Assembly: GCF_000741785.1 (NCBI RefSeq)
Contig: NZ_JGZP01000007.1
Coordinates: 1 to 64,000 of the forward strand
Direction: 5' to 3'
DNA from: Bifidobacterium stellenboschense
Lineage (GTDB): Bacteria; Actinomycetota; Actinomycetes; Actinomycetales; Bifidobacteriaceae
Length of the DNA stretch: 64,000 nt
Part shown: one piece after another, positions 35,116 through 44,703 of the stretch
Layout: each line of letters opens with the position of its first letter
Position numbering within the stretch: position 1 is the stretch's first letter
Translations under genes and position numbers: made by a program
Notes under the pieces: generated by a model
Told to the model about the DNA's origin: nothing
Databases searched by the model: none
The model's input: only the letters and a program-made list of their open reading frames with translations

Positions 35116-36855
35116 ATGCCGGGTGCGGGCGGTTCCGGGCGGGGGCGCGTCTATCTCGCCATCGACCTCAAATCCTTCTACGCGTCCGTCGAATGTCATG
35201 CTCGTGGCCTCGATCCGTTGACGACGAACCTCGTCGTGGCCGACGAGACGCGCACCGACAAGACCATCTGCCTCGCCGTGTCGCCGTCGCTCAAGGCGTA
35301 CGGGCTGCCGGGGCGTCCGCGCCTGTTCGAGGCGAAGGAACGGCTGCGGCGGGTGAACGCCGACCGCGCGCTCGCCGCGCCCGGCATGCGGCTGATGGGG
35401 GAGTCGTGCGACGCGCGCGACCTCGAACGTTCGCCGCGGCTCAAGGCGTCGATGATCATCGCCCCGCCGAGGATGGCGACGTACCTTGACGTCAGCGGGA
35501 GGATCTACGGCATCTATCTCAAATACGCGGCGCCCGAGCACATCCACGTGTATTCGATCGACGAGGTGTTCATCGACGCCACGCCGTATCTCGCATCGCT
35601 CGGCATGACCGCGCATCAGATGGCCATGACCATCGTGCGCGACATCCTGAGCGAGACCGGCATCACCGCGACCGCGGGCGTCGGCACGAACCTGTACCTC
35701 GCGAAGGTCGCGATGGACATCGTCGCCAAGCACATGCCCGCGGACGCGGACGGCGTGCGCGTCGCCGAGCTCGACGAGGCGTCGTACCGCCGCCTGCTGT
35801 GGGACCATCGCCCGCTCACCGACTTCTGGCGGGTCGGGCGCGGGTATGCGCGCAAGCTGGAGAAGGCGGGATTGATGACGATGGGCGACATCGCCCGGTG
35901 TTCGGCGGGGCGCGCCTCCGACTACTACAACGAGGAGCTGCTCTACCGCATGTTCGGCGTGAACGCGGAACTGCTCATCGACCACGCGTGGGGGTGGGAG
36001 CCGTGCACGATCGCCGACATCAAATCGTATGAGCCGGACGCGCACAGCACCAGCATCGGCCAGGTGCTCACCGGTCCCGCGGACTGGTCCACCGCGCGGC
36101 TCATCGCCAAGGAGATGGCCGATGCGCTCGCATTGGACCTCGTCGGCAAGGGGGTGCGCACGAACCGGCTCACGCTCGCCGTCGGGTACGACATCGGCAG
36201 TCTCGACGCGAGCCGGCTCGACGATTGCGAGACGCCGGAGATGAAACGGCTGGCGCGACGCGCCGCCGAGTCCTATCGCGGTCCGGTGGCGGTCGACCAT
36301 TATGGGCGGAAGGTTCCCAAACCGTCGGTCGGCTCGATCGGACTGGGGGAGTTCACCTCCTCGTCGGCGCGCATCCGCGAGGCGATGACGCTGCTGTTCG
36401 AGCGCATCGTCGATTCGCGGCTGCTGGTGCGCAGGCTCACCGTCGTCGCCGACGATCTCGCCACGGACAAGGAGCTCGCCGCCGGCAAACGCTACGAGCA
36501 GCCCGACCTGTTCGCGCAGGATGATGGCGATGGGGGTGACGATCCGGGTGGCGACGGGTCGATGGCGGGAATGTCGGGCCATGCCGTGATGTCGACGGAA
36601 GATGGGCGCTCCGGCGGCGACGGTGTCCGGCCCCGTGGCGATGCCGGTGGGGGCGGCGGCGATGACGGTTGTCCCGTCGGAGAACCGGGTGGCGGCTCCG
36701 CCGGCGGCGACGGGCCCGACCGCGACGCGGTGGACCGCACGCTGCTGGCGATCAAACGCCGGTTCGGGAAGAACGCGGTCGTCAAGGCCATGAACATGGA
36801 ACCCGGCGCCACCGGCATCGAACGCAACAACCAGATAGGAGGACACCATGCATGA
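35116..36855 (+). CDS. Y-family (UmuC/UvrX-like) error-prone DNA polymerase
   Basis: Translesion polymerase of 579 residues, start ATG at 35116 with GGGAGG eight bases upstream. Palm residues are visible as IDLKSFYASVEC (Asp17 and neighbours) and YSIDEVFIDATPYL (Asp149, Glu150). Helix-hairpin-helix and little-finger regions follow (DFWRVGRGYARKLEKAGL, STSIGQVLTGPADW, TLAVGYDIGSLDAS). A 90-residue Gly/Asp-rich linker (about 470-540) precedes a conserved terminal block KRRFGKNAVVKAMNMEPGAT, typical of Firmicutes/Bifidobacterium UmuC-like proteins. Under LexA control by the boxes upstream, with a YolD-like gene 150 bp downstream. Confidence 0.9.
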   Translation: MPGAGGSGRGRVYLAIDLKSFYASVECHARGLDPLTTNLVVADETRTDKTICLAVSPSLKAYGLPGRPRLFEAKERLRRVNADRALAAPGMRLMGESCDARDLERSPRLKASMIIAPPRMATYLDVSGRIYGIYLKYAAPEHIHVYSIDEVFIDATPYLASLGMTAHQMAMTIVRDILSETGITATAGVGTNLYLAKVAMDIVAKHMPADADGVRVAELDEASYRRLLWDHRPLTDFWRVGRGYARKLEKAGLMTMGDIARCSAGRASDYYNEELLYRMFGVNAELLIDHAWGWEPCTIADIKSYEPDAHSTSIGQVLTGPADWSTARLIAKEMADALALDLVGKGVRTNRLTLAVGYDIGSLDASRLDDCETPEMKRLARRAAESYRGPVAVDHYGRKVPKPSVGSIGLGEFTSSSARIREAMTLLFERIVDSRLLVRRLTVVADDLATDKELAAGKRYEQPDLFAQDDGDGGDDPGGDGSMAGMSGHAVMSTEDGRSGGDGVRPRGDAGGGGGDDGCPVGEPGGGSAGGDGPDRDAVDRTLLAIKRRFGKNAVVKAMNMEPGATGIERNNQIGGHHA

Positions 36856-36869
36856 TCACCGGCTGTGCC

Positions 36870-36976
36870 GCTCCCGCTGGAGAAACCAGACCGCGGCAGA
36901 GGGCATCCGGCGATTGCCGGGCCTGTTCTTCGCTCCCGCTGGCGGGAGCTGTCCCGCGTATGCGGGACTGAGGGTG
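36870..36976. repeat. REP-like element (one full, one partial copy)
   Basis: A full copy with GCTCCCGCTGGCGGGAGC and TGTCCCGC/GCGGGACT stems at 36932-36976; the first half only (GCTCCCGCTGG) at 36870-36880. Together they separate the polymerase gene from its small partner. Confidence 0.8.
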
Positions 36977-37007
36977 GCCGTGGAGATGCCGTCAGGAGGC
37001 GCCCGTC

Positions 37008-37226
37008 ATGGCATTGCATGAGACGCACCGCTACGACGACATCATCGACATGCCGCACCACGTGTCCCGACGGCATCCGCCGATGTCGCGGCACAAACGC
37101 GCGGCCCAGTTCATGCCGTTCGCCGCGCTTACCGGCTACGAGCAGGTCATCGAGGAGACCGCGCGCCGCGTCGAGGAGTCCGTCGCCGCCCGCGACGCGC
37201 AATACGACCGCGACTTCGGCGCGTGA
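37008..37226 (+). CDS. YolD-like small protein
   Basis: 72 residues. RYDDIIDMPHHVSRRHPPMS then RHKRAAQFMPFAALTGYEQ is the conserved core of YolD-like proteins, which are encoded next to UmuC/UvrX-type polymerases and are thought to assist them. AGGAGG eight bases before the ATG. The gene probably belongs to the same SOS unit as the polymerase, but a REP-like element is inserted between them. Confidence 0.88.
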   Translation: MALHETHRYDDIIDMPHHVSRRHPPMSRHKRAAQFMPFAALTGYEQVIEETARRVEESVAARDAQYDRDFGA

Positions 37227-37373
37227 CCATGGAACGGGTGCGGCTCGCGCGGCCGCGGTCAGGCATCCGGCCGGAGTCCGGTCGCGGTCAGGCATCCGAT
37301 CGTAGCGCGGCCGCGAACGGTGACGCGGTGTAAGGTGTGTCGGCATCGGATCGGACGGGAAGGAGTCGCGGGA

Positions 37374-38788
37374 ATGGTGGAGGCCGTCGTGATGCTCGCG
37401 TTCTGTGCGGCGCTGTTCGCAAGCGTCGCGCAAGGCTGGTCGATCATCCCCGCGCTGCTGATCGGCGTGGTGCTGTTCGCCGGATACGGGTTGGTGCGCG
37501 GCCGGAAGCTGTCCGCGATGACGCGCCGTGCGGTCGGCAGCATCCGCGCCGCGGGCATGATTCTCGTGACGTTCGCGCTGATCGGCATGCTGACCTCCCT
37601 ATGGCGGGCCAGCGGCACCATCGCGTTCATCGTCGCCCACGCCTCGTCCCTGATTCACGGCGCGACCGTACTGCCGCTGACGTTCCTCCTCTGCTCGGCG
37701 ATGTCGATACTGGTCGGCTCGTCGTTCGCCAGCGCCGCGACCATGGGCACGATCTGCATGTCGCTGGGGCTGTCGATGGGCGCCCATCCGGTGATGCTCG
37801 GCGGCGCGGTGCTCGCCGGCGTGTACGTGGGGACCGGTTCTCCCCGGTCTCCACCAGCGCGCTGCTCGTCGCGCAGCTCACTCACACGAACCTGTTCTCC
37901 AATCTCGGGCGCATGCTGCGCACCGGAGCGATACCGTTCGCCGTGAGCTGCATCGTCTACGTGGCGGCGGCCGTGGCCGGCGTCATGTCCGGAGATGGAA
38001 CGACGACGGCCGTCGGTTCCGGCGGCGTACCAATCGCCGGATTGTTCGCGAAGGCGTTCGACCTGCATTGGCTCACCGTGACGCCGGCGATCCTCGTGGT
38101 CATCATGGCGCTGCTGCGCGTGGACGTGCGGCTGACCATGCTGACGAGCATCGCCGTATCCGCGGTGGTGTGCGTCGGCGTGCAGCGCATGGCCTGGCCG
38201 GAACTGCTGCGCCTCCTCGTGGACGGATACCATGCCGGCAATCCGCGCGTCGGCGCGCTGCTCGACGGCGGAGGCATGATCTCCATGCTGAACGTGGCGG
38301 CGATCGTGTGCATCTCATCCGCCTACGCGGGCATCTTCGCCGAAACCCGCATGCTCGCCCGGTTGCGGCACGCCATCGACGCGCTGGGCTCCCGTTTCGG
38401 CGCGACCGGCGCGACCACGGTCGTCGCGTCGTGCGCCGCGGCGCTCTCCTGCAACCAGACCCTGACGATCATGCTCACCCACCAGCTCTGTTCGGGACTG
38501 TACGGCGACGACGAGGCGTCGCGCGGTGACCGCGCCGTCGATCTGGAGGACTCCGCCGTCGTCATTGCGCCGCTGATCCCCTGGTCGATCGCCGGCGCGG
38601 TGCCGTTGGCCACGATAGGTGCCCCCACCGCGAGCATCGCCGCCGCGACGTTCCCCTATCTTCTGCCGCTCACCCGGCTCCTCACGGCAGTGCCGCGCCA
38701 CCGGCGCCACAGCCGGAGGGAAAAGACCGTCGGTCTCGGACATCCGCGGCCGCGCGGGGGTGATGACGCTATCATGGCATCCGTATGA
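37374..38788 (+). pseudogene. NhaC-family Na+/H+ antiporter, single frameshift
   Basis: Starts at ATG 37374 (AAGGAG eight bases upstream) and reads as an NhaC-like transporter through SILVGSSFASAATMGTICMS and LGGAVLAGVYVG. At about 37829-37833 one base appears to be missing in a run of Gs (GTGGGGACCGG). The next reading frame continues the family with GDRFSPVSTSALLVAQLTHT, several helices and SCNQTLTIMLTHQL. With one base restored, the product would be about 471 residues with 11-12 helices. As given, the first frame ends at 37946. Either a real inactivating mutation, a phase-variable homopolymer or a sequencing error. Confidence 0.8.
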
Positions 38789-38843
38789 CGTGGACGGCAT
38801 CCATATGACATGGGTGAGGACTTCAACGAAAGGACGGCCGAGG

Positions 38844-39473
38844 ATGGGCGTGAGAATCGGAAGGGCGTTGGCCGCCATGATGCTGTGCGGTGCGCTCGCC
38901 ATCGGACTGGGCGCATGCGGGTCGTCGAACGCCTCCGACGCGAACGGGTCGGCGAACGGCTCCGCGAACAGTTCGCAGACCAGCGGGGATTCCTCCAAGA
39001 AGTCCGAACAGTCCGGCAAGTCGGATTCCGACGGTTCGGCCACGACGACGGATGGCTCGGACAGCGCGTCCACTTCCTCGGACGCATCCGGCTCCGGCGA
39101 CGCTTCGGCATCCGCCGCTCCGGTCGACATTACCGGCACCTACGAGTTCTCCGATTTCGGCAAGGACTGCACGAAGGACTGCAAGATCACCGTCACCGTC
39201 AAGGACGGCATGATCTCCGCCGTCATGTCCGACGACTTCGGCGAATACCCGTACTGGTACGGCACCGTCGACTCCGCCTCCATCGCGAAGACCGGCAAGT
39301 GGACCAGCAAGGCCGATCCGAAGTCCGCGCAGGGCAGGAAGGTCGCCAAGTCCGAGTTCGGCTCCGAGGATTCCACCAAGGAGTTCACCTACGACGCGAA
39401 GGCCAAGAGCATCAACTTCGACCTTAAATTCTATGTGCGCGTCAACCACGTGAAGGCCAAGCTCGTCGGCTGA
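38844..39473 (+). CDS. small lipoprotein with Ser/Asp/Gly-rich linker
   Basis: 209 residues. The signal ends in lipobox LGAC (about 21-24), followed by an 85-residue low-complexity linker rich in Ser, Asp, Gly and Asn. A roughly 100-residue domain follows (VDITGTYEFSDFGKDCTKDC, TVKDGMISAVMSDDFGEYPY, YVRVNHVKAKLVG). Two cysteines (CTKDC) may form a disulfide or metal site. Start ATG 38844 has AAAGGAC upstream. Surface anchored; function unknown. The nhaC remnant lies directly upstream. Confidence 0.78.
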   Translation: MGVRIGRALAAMMLCGALAIGLGACGSSNASDANGSANGSANSSQTSGDSSKKSEQSGKSDSDGSATTTDGSDSASTSSDASGSGDASASAAPVDITGTYEFSDFGKDCTKDCKITVTVKDGMISAVMSDDFGEYPYWYGTVDSASIAKTGKWTSKADPKSAQGRKVAKSEFGSEDSTKEFTYDAKAKSINFDLKFYVRVNHVKAKLVG

Positions 39474-39554
39474 GGCAGGGGCCGCCCGTATCGGCGGGGC
39501 ACATGTGAGTCACATGTCGGTGGTTGGCACGTCGATGGGCCGCATGTCGGTGAA

Positions 39555-40103
39555 TCACATGTCGGTGAGCCCGGCCGCGGCGAACGCCTTGCGGTAGACG
39601 GCGACGAGGTCGTCCAGCCGCATCGACGCGTTCGCCGGACTCGTCGACGGCAGCGGCGTCATCGGCACGTCGAGACCTGCGGCCGACAGTTGCGGCGTGA
39701 TGAGTCGCCGGTACAGTTGCGCCGCCTTGCCGCCCGTCGTGAAGACTCGGACGATCGGTGCGGCGCGTACGATCGGAACGATGTCGTTCGGCGTCGCGTC
39801 GCGGATGCTCGCGTCCGCCGCGCCGTCGATGTCACATGACGCGATCACATCCCATAGGGCGACGTGATGCCGCAATGCGAACGCGCGGCGCGATTCGGGG
39901 GAGTCGCCGACGCGGTCGGACGCGTCGCCGGGGTCCGTAAGCACCGCCTGCAGCACCGGCCAGAACCGGTTGCGCGGATGCATGTAGTAGAACGCCGCCT
40001 CCCGCGATTTCGGACTCGGCATCGATCCCAACACCAATGCCCGCGACGATCCGTCCCACACCGGCCCGAAGCCATGCTCCACATGCACCATGCCGTCCAT
40101 CAT
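39555..40103 (-). CDS. DNA-deoxyinosine (hypoxanthine-DNA) glycosylase, UDG superfamily
   Basis: About 182 residues. HGFGPVWDGSSRALVLGSMPSPKSREAAFYYMHPRNRFWPVL split over the first 55 residues holds the family motif I (GSMPS) and the aromatic pocket YYxHPRNxFW. DVIASCDIDGAADASI, FTTGGKAAQLY and the late motif LPSTSPANASM are the other blocks. This fits the single-domain deoxyinosine glycosylase branch of base-excision repair. The start is uncertain: ATGs at 40100, 40103 and 40118 are possible and none has a clear Shine-Dalgarno. Upstream the frame stays open through six 15-bp repeats. The stop lies inside a repeated TCACATGTCGGTG (39510 and 39555). Confidence 0.82.
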   Translation of the reverse strand: MMDGMVHVEHGFGPVWDGSSRALVLGSMPSPKSREAAFYYMHPRNRFWPVLQAVLTDPGDASDRVGDSPESRRAFALRHHVALWDVIASCDIDGAADASIRDATPNDIVPIVRAAPIVRVFTTGGKAAQLYRRLITPQLSAAGLDVPMTPLPSTSPANASMRLDDLVAVYRKAFAAAGLTDM

Positions 40104-40116
40104 AGGCAGTGCCGAC

Positions 40117-40206
40117 ATGGGTGGTGTCGGTATGGGTGGCACTGGCGTGGGTGGCACCGGTACGAGTGGTGTCGGTATGGGTGGCACCGATATGGACGGT
40201 GCCGGC
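40117..40206. repeat. six tandem 15-bp repeats
   Basis: Six consecutive 15-bp units such as ATGGGTGGCACTGGC and GTGGGTGGCACCGGT, immediately upstream of the glycosylase start. If translated on the minus strand they would give Pro/Val/Thr/Ile pentapeptides (VPPIP, TPLVP, VPPTP), so the true N-terminus could include them. Confidence 0.8.
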
Positions 40207-40242
40207 CGTCGGAGCGATGCGCGGATTGTCCGACACACCATG

Positions 40243-40267
40243 TAGTTATGTACATAACACATAACTA
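40243..40267. promoter_or_regulatory. operator-like palindrome with three GTTATGT half-sites
   Basis: GTTATGTACATAAC (40245-40258) is a perfect palindrome followed directly by a third half-site ACATAAC (40259-40265). The whole forms an inverted repeat TAGTTATGT/ACATAACTA. It lies between the divergent glycosylase and the large surface-protein gene, in unusually AT-rich DNA, and is probably a transcription-factor site for one or both. Confidence 0.65.
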
Positions 40268-40403
40268 TTGAATAAGTAGCCGTTGTCTGAACTTTATGGC
40301 ATGGTCGCCGTTCGATGGTCGATGTGTTGGCGGCGTGCCGCCGACGGTACGCCGTATCGCGCCCGGGCATGGAAGACGGGCGAAGATGAAGGAAAGGAAC
40401 CTC

Positions 40404-43400
40404 ATGAGGAACAACAATGGGGGAGGGCTCCGGGTTTCATGGCGTGCCGCGGTCGGCGCGCTGGTCTCCTGCGCCACACTGCTGTGCGGTCTGACCGTCG
40501 CCTCCACGGCCCAAGCCGATGAATCGACCGTCGACACGAATCTGGGCAACGCCGTCAGAATCGAACCGGCGACGAAGAACGGGAACGACTACACGGGCAC
40601 GAAGCAATATCTCGCCTCATCGGACACAGTCAAGACCCCGCTGGTGTTCAGCGACAAGGAAGACGATAATACGCTGTGGAACATCGCAGGCTGGGGTGAT
40701 AACACGGTCTATGACGATGCCGTATATGCTCAGGCGCCGCACACCGTCTCCCTCAAGAACCAGAAGACCGGTTTCCGCATCAAGGGTGGCAACGTCGCTT
40801 GGAACGGCCAGTACCAGGAGGATCTGAACCAGTACAATAAGAAGGTGCTGTCCTGGGATGGCGACGGCCATGGCGGCTGGGAATCTATCAAGGTCGAACC
40901 GGCTGGCAACGGCACCGTCGCTTTGAGGGACACCGATACCGGTCTGTACTTCAAGTTCGACGGAACCAATCTGGTGACCACCGATAAGACGGACGCCATC
41001 GACGATGCAGGCCACTTCCTCCTGCACACCAGCCAGACCACTCCCGTCGCGCCGACCGGCGTGAAGGTCTCCGACATCGCCGACACCGTCGCGACCGTGA
41101 GCTTCGCGGAGGCGAAGGACTCCTTCGTCACCGACTACGAGGTCACCGCCACGCCGACGACCGACAAATCCGCGAAGACCATCGACGTCAAGGCGACGAC
41201 CACCACCGTCAAGCTTGAAGGACTCACCTCCCACACCGCATACACGGTGAGCGTCAAGAGCCTGTTCGGCAATACCGCTTCCGCAGCCGGTGATGCCGCC
41301 ACGTTCAAGACGACCGCCGGCGCCCCGCTGCCCGCCCCGAAGAACGTGAAGGCGGAGGAAGCCAAGGACAAGGACGGCAACGCCACCGGCATTACGCTCA
41401 CCTGGGACAACGTCGACGGAGCCAAGGGCTATGAGGTCTATCGCGCCAAGTCCGGTTACGCCAAGGACTCGGACTTCGTGAAGGTCAGCGGCGACCAGCC
41501 GGTCAACGCCACCACGTTCACCGACAAGCTCGCGGACCTGAACAAGAACGACAAGGGCAAGACCGACGAGTACGCCAACTACTACAAGATTCGTACCGTG
41601 AACCAGTACGACGACCTGTCCGTCTTCGATGACGCGACCGCCTCCCTCGACCAGACCCTCTTCGGCGACCACACGCTCGTGTTCGCCCCGACAGACGACA
41701 TGGCCAAGGTGGACAAGGTCCTCGCCGACCTGTTCACCAAGCAGAACGACCGCGGTGCCGACGCCCAGTTCAAGAGCGAGCACTGGCAGGTCTACTTCAA
41801 GCCGGGCGATTACGTCAAGACCAAGGACTCGGCCATCTCCACCATCGATCTCGGCTTCTACACCAACATCAACGGTCTGGACAAGACGCCGAAGGATACG
41901 ATGCTGAACAACATCTCCATTCCGGCGTATCTTGACAGCAACAACGCCACCTGCAACTTCTGGCGTGCGATCGAGAACATCGGCGTGAAAAACACCGGCT
42001 TCGACAACGGTCAAGCCGGCAACGGCTCCTGGCGTCCCCAGTATCTGAACTGGGCCGTGGCCCAGGCCGCACCGATGCGTCGCGTGTGGACCGACCGCCC
42101 GGTCGCCTACGATTGGCAGTACGGCTGGGCCTCAGGCGGCTATGTGGCCGACTCCCAGTTCGAAGGCCAAGGGGGCGACAAGAAGGAGGGCGCCGGCACC
42201 TGGTCCGGCCAGCAGTTCTACACCCGCAACTCCGATTTCAACGACAACACCGCCTACGGCACCACGCTCAACAACTTCCTGCAAGGCGTGACCGGTGCGA
42301 ATAACGTCAAGGCGCTGGACGGACAGAACGGTATGACCCTCAAGGATGCCGCCGGCAAGCGCGTGGGCGTCAGCAATTGGGGAGTCGCCGGTGCGGACGG
42401 TGCCCAGCAGGTTCTGACCTCCATCGACTCCACCGAGAAGATCGCCGAGAAGCCGTTCCTCTACCTTGACGACAACGGCGAATACCAGGTGTTCGTGCCC
42501 GGCTACCGCAAGAACGCCAAGGGCGTCAGCTGGGGCGACGGCAAGGACAACAACGGCATGGGCGTGGGCGAAAGCATCCCGCTCTCCAAGTTCTACATCG
42601 CAGATCCCAATGACGACCAGTTCGCCGAGCATGTCAACAAGGCCATCGAAGACGGCAAGAACGTCTATCTGAAGCCCGGCGTGTACCACGCGAAGTCCCC
42701 GATCGACGTCAACCGCAACGACGTGGTCGTGCTCGGCACCGGTATGGCGACCATCATCCCGGACAACGAGGACGCCGCCCTCAAGATCGGCGACAAGGCG
42801 AAGAAGGGCGTGCGCATCGCGGGTCTGATCTTCGATGCCGGCAAGCACTCGAAGTATCTGGTGAAGGTCGGCGACACGAAGAACAACGCGGGCGATGCAG
42901 ACGATCCGATCGAGCTGCAGGACATCTTCTACCGCATCGGCGGCACCACCGACAGCACCACCTCCGCCGATTACGGCATCGTGATCAACACCAAGAACAC
43001 GATTACCGATCACTTCTGGATCTGGCGCGCCGACCACGGCGCCGGCGTCGGCTGGCCCAGCGGCGAGAACAAGTGGAACTACTCCAAGAGCGGCATGGTC
43101 GTGAACGGCGACAATGTGATCGCATACGGCCTGTTCAACGAACACCACGAGGAGTACGACACGCTCTGGAACGGCGAGAACGGCAAGACGTTCTTCTACC
43201 AGAACGAGAAGTGCTACGATCCGATCTCCCAGGATTCGTGGAAGTCCCACAACGGCACCGTGAACGGCTACGCCGCCTACAAGGTCGCCAACGGCGTGAA
43301 GAACCACTACGCCGTCGGTCTCGGCATCTACAACGTGTTCATCTACACCGGTCCCGAGGTGAAGAACGACGGTAATGACGGCAGCAGCCCCACCGACCCC

Positions 43401-44693
43401 AACCAGCACACCGGTGACGGTACGGCGGCCATGGAGATGGACAACGCCGTCGAAGTGCCGAACTCCAAGGGCGTCGTCATCGAGAACGTCACCACCCAGT
43501 CGTTCGCCGATCTGAAGGATAAGGAGAAGAACAACAAGGCCGTCCGCAAGTTCAACTCCATCGTCAACGGCGTTGGCGGCAAAGTCGGCAGCGGCCCGAA
43601 CATCACGAGCTGGAACCGCAAGTTCCTGCTTCGCTACCAGGGCAACGACACCAAGGACAAGGACAGCAAGACGGTCGACGGCAAGACCGGTGACGCCAAA
43701 TACGGCACCGCCGAGTACGGCAAGGACCCGGGTCTGACGAATACCGATGAGAACGGCACGGACGTCACGTCCAAGTTCAACAAGTTCATCGGCACCGACA
43801 AGTCTGAAACCGTCCGCCAGCTGGGCGAGGAGGTCGACCTGACCAAGCTGCCCGACCTGAAGAAGGCGATCGACGCCGCCGAGGCGAAGACCAAGGAATC
43901 GGACTACACGACGAAGTACACCGCGGACAGCCGCAAGGCAATCGAAAAGGCTCTTGCCGACGCGAACACGGTCTACAAGAACCTCACCAATGCCGACTAC
44001 CTCAAGTACGACGCCAAGTCCTCCGATGCCAAGGCCATTGAGAGCAGCCTCGCCGCCCTGAACAAGAAACTCGATCTGAACGGCGCCGACTACTCCAACC
44101 TGGACAAGGCCATCAAGGAGGCCGAGTCCAAGAAGCAGTCGGACTACACCGAGAAGACGTGGACCCCGTTCGCCGCGGCGTTGAAGGCCGCGAAGGACGT
44201 CAAGCGCGATCTCAAGGTCACCGACCAGGCGACCGTCGATGCTGCGACCAAGGCCCTGACCGATGCCGCCGCCGCGTTGGCGAAGAAGGCCGACTACTCC
44301 AACCTGGACAAGGCCATCAAGGAGGCCGAGTCCAAGAAGCAGGATGAGTACACCGAGAAGACGTGGACCCCGTTCGCGAATGCGCTCGCCTCCGCAAAGG
44401 GCATCGACCGTGACCTCGCCGACTCCGACCAGAAGACCATCGACGATGCGGCCAAGGCCTTGACCGATGCGGCCGCCGCGTTGACGAAGAAGGCCACCGA
44501 GCCGTCCGAGCCGAACAAGCCGTCCGAGCCGAACAAACCGGGTAACGACCAGTCCGGCCAGCAGTCCGGTCAGAAGCAGTCCGGTGGCCAGATGGCGAAC
44601 ACCGGTGTGTCGGTCCTCGTACCGGCCGTGATCGTGCTGCTGTGCGCGATCGCCAGTGGCATCGTGCTCACGTTCCGCCGCGTGAAGCACTGA
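40404..44693 (+). CDS. large secreted beta-helix protein with FN3 and FIVAR repeats, probable glycosidase
   Basis: 1429 residues from ATG 40404 (AAAGGA five bases upstream; ATG 40386 also in frame). Signal peptide ends at TAQADES. In order: a beta-trefoil/lectin-like part (about 30-200), two fibronectin-III-like domains (about 205-400; TPVAPTGVKVSDIADTVATV and PAPKNVKAEEAK), a long right-handed beta-helix-like region (about 430-1110). This contains CNFWRAIENIGVKN, WAVAQAAPMRRVWT, YGWASGGYVADSQF and KNVYLKPGVYH. Then come a roughly 70-residue helical segment and two near-identical FIVAR repeats (YSNLDKAIKEAESKKQ). The C-terminus is QMANTG, a membrane helix and RRVKH, a sortase-like anchor with Met for Leu. 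The helix block resembles, from memory, actinobacterial proteins named coagulation factor 5/8 type; the glycan target is unknown. Confidence 0.78.
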   Translation: MRNNNGGGLRVSWRAAVGALVSCATLLCGLTVASTAQADESTVDTNLGNAVRIEPATKNGNDYTGTKQYLASSDTVKTPLVFSDKEDDNTLWNIAGWGDNTVYDDAVYAQAPHTVSLKNQKTGFRIKGGNVAWNGQYQEDLNQYNKKVLSWDGDGHGGWESIKVEPAGNGTVALRDTDTGLYFKFDGTNLVTTDKTDAIDDAGHFLLHTSQTTPVAPTGVKVSDIADTVATVSFAEAKDSFVTDYEVTATPTTDKSAKTIDVKATTTTVKLEGLTSHTAYTVSVKSLFGNTASAAGDAATFKTTAGAPLPAPKNVKAEEAKDKDGNATGITLTWDNVDGAKGYEVYRAKSGYAKDSDFVKVSGDQPVNATTFTDKLADLNKNDKGKTDEYANYYKIRTVNQYDDLSVFDDATASLDQTLFGDHTLVFAPTDDMAKVDKVLADLFTKQNDRGADAQFKSEHWQVYFKPGDYVKTKDSAISTIDLGFYTNINGLDKTPKDTMLNNISIPAYLDSNNATCNFWRAIENIGVKNTGFDNGQAGNGSWRPQYLNWAVAQAAPMRRVWTDRPVAYDWQYGWASGGYVADSQFEGQGGDKKEGAGTWSGQQFYTRNSDFNDNTAYGTTLNNFLQGVTGANNVKALDGQNGMTLKDAAGKRVGVSNWGVAGADGAQQVLTSIDSTEKIAEKPFLYLDDNGEYQVFVPGYRKNAKGVSWGDGKDNNGMGVGESIPLSKFYIADPNDDQFAEHVNKAIEDGKNVYLKPGVYHAKSPIDVNRNDVVVLGTGMATIIPDNEDAALKIGDKAKKGVRIAGLIFDAGKHSKYLVKVGDTKNNAGDADDPIELQDIFYRIGGTTDSTTSADYGIVINTKNTITDHFWIWRADHGAGVGWPSGENKWNYSKSGMVVNGDNVIAYGLFNEHHEEYDTLWNGENGKTFFYQNEKCYDPISQDSWKSHNGTVNGYAAYKVANGVKNHYAVGLGIYNVFIYTGPEVKNDGNDGSSPTDPNQHTGDGTAAMEMDNAVEVPNSKGVVIENVTTQSFADLKDKEKNNKAVRKFNSIVNGVGGKVGSGPNITSWNRKFLLRYQGNDTKDKDSKTVDGKTGDAKYGTAEYGKDPGLTNTDENGTDVTSKFNKFIGTDKSETVRQLGEEVDLTKLPDLKKAIDAAEAKTKESDYTTKYTADSRKAIEKALADANTVYKNLTNADYLKYDAKSSDAKAIESSLAALNKKLDLNGADYSNLDKAIKEAESKKQSDYTEKTWTPFAAALKAAKDVKRDLKVTDQATVDAATKALTDAAAALAKKADYSNLDKAIKEAESKKQDEYTEKTWTPFANALASAKGIDRDLADSDQKTIDDAAKALTDAAAALTKKATEPSEPNKPSEPNKPGNDQSGQQSGQKQSGGQMANTGVSVLVPAVIVLLCAIASGIVLTFRRVKH

Positions 44694-44703
44694 CCTCAGC
44701 CGA

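Noticed and set aside
37255..37300. Attachment-site-like direct repeat CGGTCAGGCATCCG
   Set aside because: A short duplication in the gap between the YolD-like gene and nhaC, with no integrase or tRNA nearby.
39474..39554. Possible regulatory array of TCACATGTCGGTG
   Set aside because: Only two full copies and one partial, one of which overlaps the end of the glycosylase gene; too little to call an element.
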